A program made the translations under genes and the position numbers. From Avichristensenella sp031549905 (GTDB taxonomy: Bacteria > Bacillota > Clostridia > Christensenellales > Aristaeellaceae), in assembly GCA_031549905.1 (NCBI GenBank), contig JAVBPC010000032.1, positions 1 through 64,000 of the forward strand: a DNA stretch of 64,000 bases. Reading direction: 5' to 3'. Shown here piece by piece: positions 59,934 through 64,000 of the stretch. How positions within the stretch are numbered: the stretch's first letter is position 1; every line of letters begins with the position of its first letter. The notes under the pieces were generated by a model. That model worked only from the letters and a program-made list of their open reading frames with translations. It was not told where the DNA came from and made no database searches.

Positions 59934-62900
59934 TTATCCCGCCATTCCAGCCGATACTTTCTCCATCGCCACCAAGGCCGTGCGCAGCAGGTCTTTGGGT
60001 GAAAGGCCCGGCCCGCGCAAGATGAGGCTAACAGGCTGTTTCGCCGAGAACAGTAGCCGGTTATCCGCCGCAACCACGGCGGCAAACAACTTCGACAGGT
60101 CGGGAGACGCGCCTTCGGCAAATTTCATCTTCACCTGTCCGCTTTGATGGCTGACGGTATCGATGCCCAGCCGGTTGCAGAATGATTTCAGCAGCGCGAT
60201 ATCCAGCAGCAAGCCCACCTGTTCCGGAGTGTCACCGTACCTGTCGGTGATCTCTTCCATCAGGTCATCGACCGCCGCGCGGCTATCCACGGAGGCAATC
60301 CGTTTGTACAGCTCAATGCGCTGCGCGTCGGATGGCACATATTCCGCAGGCAGGAACGCGTCCACCGGGTATTCCATCCGGGTTTCAATCGCGGCTACAT
60401 CGCCCATTTCGCCCCGGATCTCGCGCACGGTTTCCTCCATCAGCTTGCAGTACATGTCATACCCCACTGTGGAAAGGAACCCATGCTGCTCCGCGCCCAG
60501 CAGATTGCCCGCACCGCGAATCTCCAGATCGCGCATCGCAATGCGGAAGCCGGAGCCAAACGTGGTAAACTCTCGGATTGCGGACAGGCGTTTGTCGGCG
60601 GTTTCCGTCAGCACTTTGTCCGGCGGCACGGTCAGGTATGCGTACGCCAGCCTGTTGGAACGCCCCACGCGTCCTCGCAGCTGATACAGCTGCGAAAGCC
60701 CGAAATGATCCGCCTCGCAAACGATCAGCGTATTGCACATCGGGATATCCAACCCCGATTCGATGATCGTTGTGCACAGCAGCACATCGTAGCGCCCCTC
60801 ATAGAAGTCTAGCATCACATCTTCCAAAACATGCTCGCGCATTTGCCCGTGTCCGATGGCGATGCGCGCCTCGGGCACCAGTTCGCGCAGCTTCGCGTGG
60901 AAGCGCTCGATTCTCTCCACATGGTTGTACAGCACATATGCCTGGCCGCCGCGCTGTATTTCGCGCAGGATGGCGTCGCGCAGCAGCCCGTCTGAATACT
61001 CCAGCACATAGGTCTGCACAGGGTAGCGCTCCTCGGGCGGGGTTTCCAGCAGGCTCATATCGCGGATGCCCACCATCGACATATGCAGCGTGCGTGGGAT
61101 CGGCGTCGCAGACAGCGTCAGCACATCCACTGCTTTTCGCAGTTCCTTGATCTGCTCCTTGTGCTGCACGCCGAAGCGCTGCTCTTCATCCACGATCAGC
61201 AGCCCCAGATCCTTGAACTTGATATCCTTGCCAAGCAGCCTATGCGTGCCGACAATGATATCGATATCGCCCCTTTCCAGGCGCTTTAGGATGGCGGCCT
61301 GTTCCTGTGGGGTCTTAAACCGGCTGATGACCTCGTACTTTATCGGAAATCCCTGGAACCGTTTCTCAATGGTGTTAAAATGCTGCTGTGCCAGGATCGT
61401 TGTGGGCACGAGGATGGCCACCTGCTTGCTGTCCATCGCGGCCTTAAACGCTGCGCGCAGCGCAACCTCGGTCTTGCCGTAGCCTACGTCGCCGCAGAGC
61501 AGCCGATCCATCACCGTGTCCGCCTGCATATCCCGTTTGATTTCCTCAATGGCCTGCAACTGGTCGGGTGTTTCCTCAAAGGGAAAGTTGTCTTCAAACT
61601 GCCGCTGCCAGGGCGTGTCTTCACTGAAAGCAAAGCCCTGAACGGATTTGCGCTGCGCGTACAGCTTGACAAGGTCGATCGCCATCTCGCGGATGGACTG
61701 CTTGACGCGCTGTTTCTGCCGCTGCCATTCTCCGCCGCCCAGCCTGTTGATCTTCGGCGATACCCCATCAGAGCCGATGTAGCGTTGCACGCGGTCCATC
61801 TGGTCGGTCGGCACATACAGCTTATCCGCGCCCTGGTATTGAATCAGCAAATAGTCGCGCCACAGACCCTCGCTCTGCAGACGCACGGTACCCTGGTAAA
61901 CGCCTACGCCGTGGTTTTCGTGCACCACATAATCGCCCACCGACAGGTCTGTGAACGCGGCGATTCGCTCGCCCGTGGTTCGCCGGGCCCGCCGCTTCTG
62001 ATAGGCGGCGCCGTACAGATCGGCGTCCGCGATGACCGCGAACTTCAGCTCCGGGTATAAAAAACCGTGCGTCAGCGAAAGCGGCAGGATCGCCACATCA
62101 CCTTCGGCGATCGTGTCCAGGTTTTCATCGGATATGGAAACAAACACGCCAAGGTCGTTAAGACTCTTTTGCAGGCGCTCTCCGCGTGCCACACCGCCGG
62201 AGAGCAGCGCGACCCGCCACCCCTCCTGCCGCCAGGTGCGCAGATCGTGCGCCAACTCCTTGAACTGGTTCTGGTAAGCGGTTGCGCCGACGCCATCCAG
62301 CTTGATGATGTCCATGGGCAAAAGCCCGCCCATCGTGCGCAGGAAGGATGAAAGAATGATCCCGCCGCGCTTGGTAAGGTTCCCGAAAAGCGCCACGTCA
62401 TCCAGCAGCAAATCCGCCTGCGCCGGCAGCGCCTCGCCCCTTTCCAGCGCGCCTTTGAACGCTTCGATAAACTCAAGATGCCGGTTTTCGCAGGTGTTAC
62501 GCAGTTTATCCGGTTCATCCAGGAACACGACCGGCGCATCCAGCCAATCGGCGACGGTTTCTGTTTCATCGTATAGCAACGGGACAAACGCTTCCATACC
62601 GGTAAACAAGCCGCCCTCGCGCAGCATTTCCATATGGCGGTGTATTCGCGCGGCCAAACGGTCATCCGTCGTGCCTGGGCGCAGCTGCAGCCTTGCGGCG
62701 CTGCCCACATCATCCAGTGCGGGCAGTGTGTCCCAATCGTCATCATCATTTGTAGGAGCAGATAGCTGATGTCCGCGCTTTGATAGCGCGTCGCCCAGCG
62801 CATATGCCAGCCGGTCCGCAGCGGCTCTCGCCTGTGCGCCATCCACCAGAAGCAACTCTTGCGCGGGTGGAAGCAGGGCCTTTTGCACGTTTTCCAGGGA

Positions 62901-63536
62901 ACGCTGCGTGGCCGTTTCAAACAGGCGGATGGAATCTACTTCATCGTCGAACCATTCTACGCGCAGCGCCGATGTCATGTTCGGCGGGAACACATCCAGA
63001 ATGCCGCCGCGCATGGCAAATTGCCCCTTTGCGTCCACGCGCTCTACGCGCTCATACCCTGCCTTGGCAAGCCCTACCGCCAGCGCGCGAGGATCGCATA
63101 CAGAACCGACTGCCAGTCTTTTTTCATGCGCGATAAACCCGGCCTTGGGCATCAACCGATGCTGCAAAGATTCAGCCGACGCAACAATGACCCGCGCCTC
63201 ACCCGTCGCCGCGGCGTGCAGCGTTTCCACGCGCCTGTTGACCAGCTCGCGGCTTGCGGCAGCGGCGTGGTAAAGCGCAACCTCTCGCGCGGCCAGCAAA
63301 TACACGCCGCTGCCCAGGTATTGCGTCAAATCATCGTATGCGCGCGCCGCCTGCCCCTCGTTCGCCGCCACATACAGCACAGGGCGGTTTATTTCCCGCG
63401 CCAGCGCCGCCGCCAGGTGCGTCTTTTGCCCATCCGCCATGCCGTATGCGGTGACAAGCGCTTCGGATGCCGCAGCCTGTTTCAGCTTTTCAAACGGCGG
63501 ATACGCAAGCAGCGGGGTCACAAAGAAATTTCGCAC
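59934..63536 (-). CDS. mfd: Transcription-repair coupling factor Mfd, GTG start
   Basis: ATP-dependent translocase that removes RNA polymerase stalled at DNA damage and recruits UvrA. The 1200-residue protein has the complete order of parts: an N-terminal UvrB-homology region (about residues 1-300), a polymerase-interacting domain with VGDYVVHENHGVGVYQG (about 530-546), and helicase motifs GDVGYGKTEVALRAAF (about 680), TTILAQQHF, LLIVDEEQRFGVQ and SATPIPRTL. Motifs V-VI follow with TTIIESGLDIPMCNTLIV and QLRGRVGRS, then the C-terminal TRCF domain. GTG 63536 has AAGGAG seven bases upstream. It lies downstream of pth, the usual Bacillota arrangement. Confidence 0.98.
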   Translation of the reverse strand: MRNFFVTPLLAYPPFEKLKQAAASEALVTAYGMADGQKTHLAAALAREINRPVLYVAANEGQAARAYDDLTQYLGSGVYLLAAREVALYHAAAASRELVNRRVETLHAAATGEARVIVASAESLQHRLMPKAGFIAHEKRLAVGSVCDPRALAVGLAKAGYERVERVDAKGQFAMRGGILDVFPPNMTSALRVEWFDDEVDSIRLFETATQRSLENVQKALLPPAQELLLVDGAQARAAADRLAYALGDALSKRGHQLSAPTNDDDDWDTLPALDDVGSAARLQLRPGTTDDRLAARIHRHMEMLREGGLFTGMEAFVPLLYDETETVADWLDAPVVFLDEPDKLRNTCENRHLEFIEAFKGALERGEALPAQADLLLDDVALFGNLTKRGGIILSSFLRTMGGLLPMDIIKLDGVGATAYQNQFKELAHDLRTWRQEGWRVALLSGGVARGERLQKSLNDLGVFVSISDENLDTIAEGDVAILPLSLTHGFLYPELKFAVIADADLYGAAYQKRRARRTTGERIAAFTDLSVGDYVVHENHGVGVYQGTVRLQSEGLWRDYLLIQYQGADKLYVPTDQMDRVQRYIGSDGVSPKINRLGGGEWQRQKQRVKQSIREMAIDLVKLYAQRKSVQGFAFSEDTPWQRQFEDNFPFEETPDQLQAIEEIKRDMQADTVMDRLLCGDVGYGKTEVALRAAFKAAMDSKQVAILVPTTILAQQHFNTIEKRFQGFPIKYEVISRFKTPQEQAAILKRLERGDIDIIVGTHRLLGKDIKFKDLGLLIVDEEQRFGVQHKEQIKELRKAVDVLTLSATPIPRTLHMSMVGIRDMSLLETPPEERYPVQTYVLEYSDGLLRDAILREIQRGGQAYVLYNHVERIERFHAKLRELVPEARIAIGHGQMREHVLEDVMLDFYEGRYDVLLCTTIIESGLDIPMCNTLIVCEADHFGLSQLYQLRGRVGRSNRLAYAYLTVPPDKVLTETADKRLSAIREFTTFGSGFRIAMRDLEIRGAGNLLGAEQHGFLSTVGYDMYCKLMEETVREIRGEMGDVAAIETRMEYPVDAFLPAEYVPSDAQRIELYKRIASVDSRAAVDDLMEEITDRYGDTPEQVGLLLDIALLKSFCNRLGIDTVSHQSGQVKMKFAEGASPDLSKLFAAVVAADNRLLFSAKQPVSLILRGPGLSPKDLLRTALVAMEKVSAGMAG

Positions 63537-63569
63537 TGTTGATCTCCTTGCAAGGTAGTGAGTGCGCCT

Positions 63570-64000
63570 TTACGGCTGCTGCGCAGGTGCGGGTTGTTCT
63601 TTCGGCGGTTTGCGGTTGAACTGCCGCATCGCAGCCTCTGGACCGTCCGTCAGCAGAAGAAGCACCGCGTCGGCGGCGCTCAAATATCCATCGAAAGCGA
63701 CCTTGCGGGTTTCGGGGTTTTCGTAGTGGGCGGTCACCCAATCGGCCATATCCCAGCCGGGCGGGGGCGCGCCGATGCCTACCCGCACGCGCGGAAAATC
63801 CTCGCGGCCCATCTGGCCGATTACGGATCGCATTCCGTTGTGCGTGCCGGATGATCCCGACGCGCGCACGCGCACCGAGCCTGGCGGCAAATCCACATCA
63901 TCATAGATGACGATCAGGCGATCCGGTGTTACCTTGTACCACTGCATCAGGGGCACTACGCTTTCGCCGCTCAGGTTCATGTATGTTTGAGGCTGCGCCA
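63570..64000 (-). CDS. pth: Peptidyl-tRNA hydrolase (N-terminus outside window)
   Basis: Frees tRNA from peptidyl-tRNA that drops off ribosomes. About 143 of the usual 190 or so residues are present; the frame runs off the window edge. Visible motifs are PQTYMNLSGESV (with a key Asn), VIYDDVDLPPGSVRVRASGSSGTHNGMRSVIGQMG (catalytic Asp and the substrate-binding Gly/Asn) and FPRVRVGIGAPPPGWDMADWVTAHY. The N-terminal catalytic His lies beyond the window. The C-terminus ends in a Pro/Gln-rich tail. Confidence 0.95.
   Translation of the reverse strand, partial: AQPQTYMNLSGESVVPLMQWYKVTPDRLIVIYDDVDLPPGSVRVRASGSSGTHNGMRSVIGQMGREDFPRVRVGIGAPPPGWDMADWVTAHYENPETRKVAFDGYLSAADAVLLLLTDGPEAAMRQFNRKPPKEQPAPAQQP

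Overview
The window is a GC-rich Bacillota (Firmicutes) chromosome segment, most likely from a spore-forming Clostridia lineage. The evidence is gene content and order: a PolC-type replicase, RimP-NusA-YlxR-YlxQ-InfB-RbfA-NrnA-TruB in the Bacillus/Clostridium order, TrmK after dnaG-rpoD, ScpA-ScpB, pyruvate phosphate dikinase, and sporulation-associated YtfJ/GerW and YlmC/YmxH proteins. The species cannot be named from the sequence alone. Coding density is high, no intergenic gap exceeds 300 bases, and I found no rRNA, tRNA, CRISPR array or insertion sequence.

Layout. 1-5000: end of a membrane protein, a 2x[4Fe-4S] ferredoxin, the rpsF-ssb-rpsR operon, a ThuA-like protein, an exported protein, a small holin-like membrane protein and a ferritin-like protein. 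5000-25700: the long translation/lipid/replication block rpsB-tsf-pyrH-frr-(PASTA-like)-uppS-cdsA-dxr-rseP-ispG-polC, then rimP-nusA-rnpM-ylxQ-infB-rbfA-nrnA-truB-nth. 25700-34000: ppdK, a dGTPase-like HD protein, dnaG-rpoD-trmK and a coiled-coil zinc-ribbon protein. 34000-41000: a 2-oxo acid dehydrogenase operon in the order E2-E3-fused E1 alpha/beta, followed by pgi. 41000-48800 (mostly minus strand): a lone Xer-type recombinase, rnhA, proC, two VanY-like peptidases, a long HflX, a class C beta-lactamase-fold hydrolase and kduI. 48800-64000: ylmC and nrdR on plus, then a minus-strand run of yjbR, rluB, GNAT, dacF, ytfJ, DUF2953, scpB, scpA, M50 protease, Tic20-like protein, ddl, a membrane-anchored murF, an alpha/beta hydrolase, mfd and the C-terminal part of pth.

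How the parts connect. Ribosome production (S6, S18, S2, EF-Ts, RRF, IF2, RimP, RbfA), isoprenoid and cell-wall carrier synthesis (Dxr, IspG, UppS, CdsA) and replication (PolC, SSB, DnaG) share a few strong sigma-A promoters. The rpsF and rpsB promoters are near copies of each other. Peptidoglycan work recurs on the minus strand: Ddl and MurF make and attach D-Ala-D-Ala, while DacF and two VanY-like enzymes would trim it.

Most noteworthy: a family of about 160-bp palindromic intergenic repeats (three copies, one inside the dxr-rseP operon); a perfect 13-bp inverted repeat beside the orphan Xer recombinase; an HflX GTPase carrying an exact JAMM-type motif in its N-terminal domain; a fused E1 whose cofactor loop has an insertion; a 7-bp perfect palindrome over the dehydrogenase promoter; and a terminator whose 3' arm contains the dacF ribosome-binding site. 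Non-ATG starts are frequent, and several are decided by the ribosome-binding site. I saw no obviously new multi-gene system.
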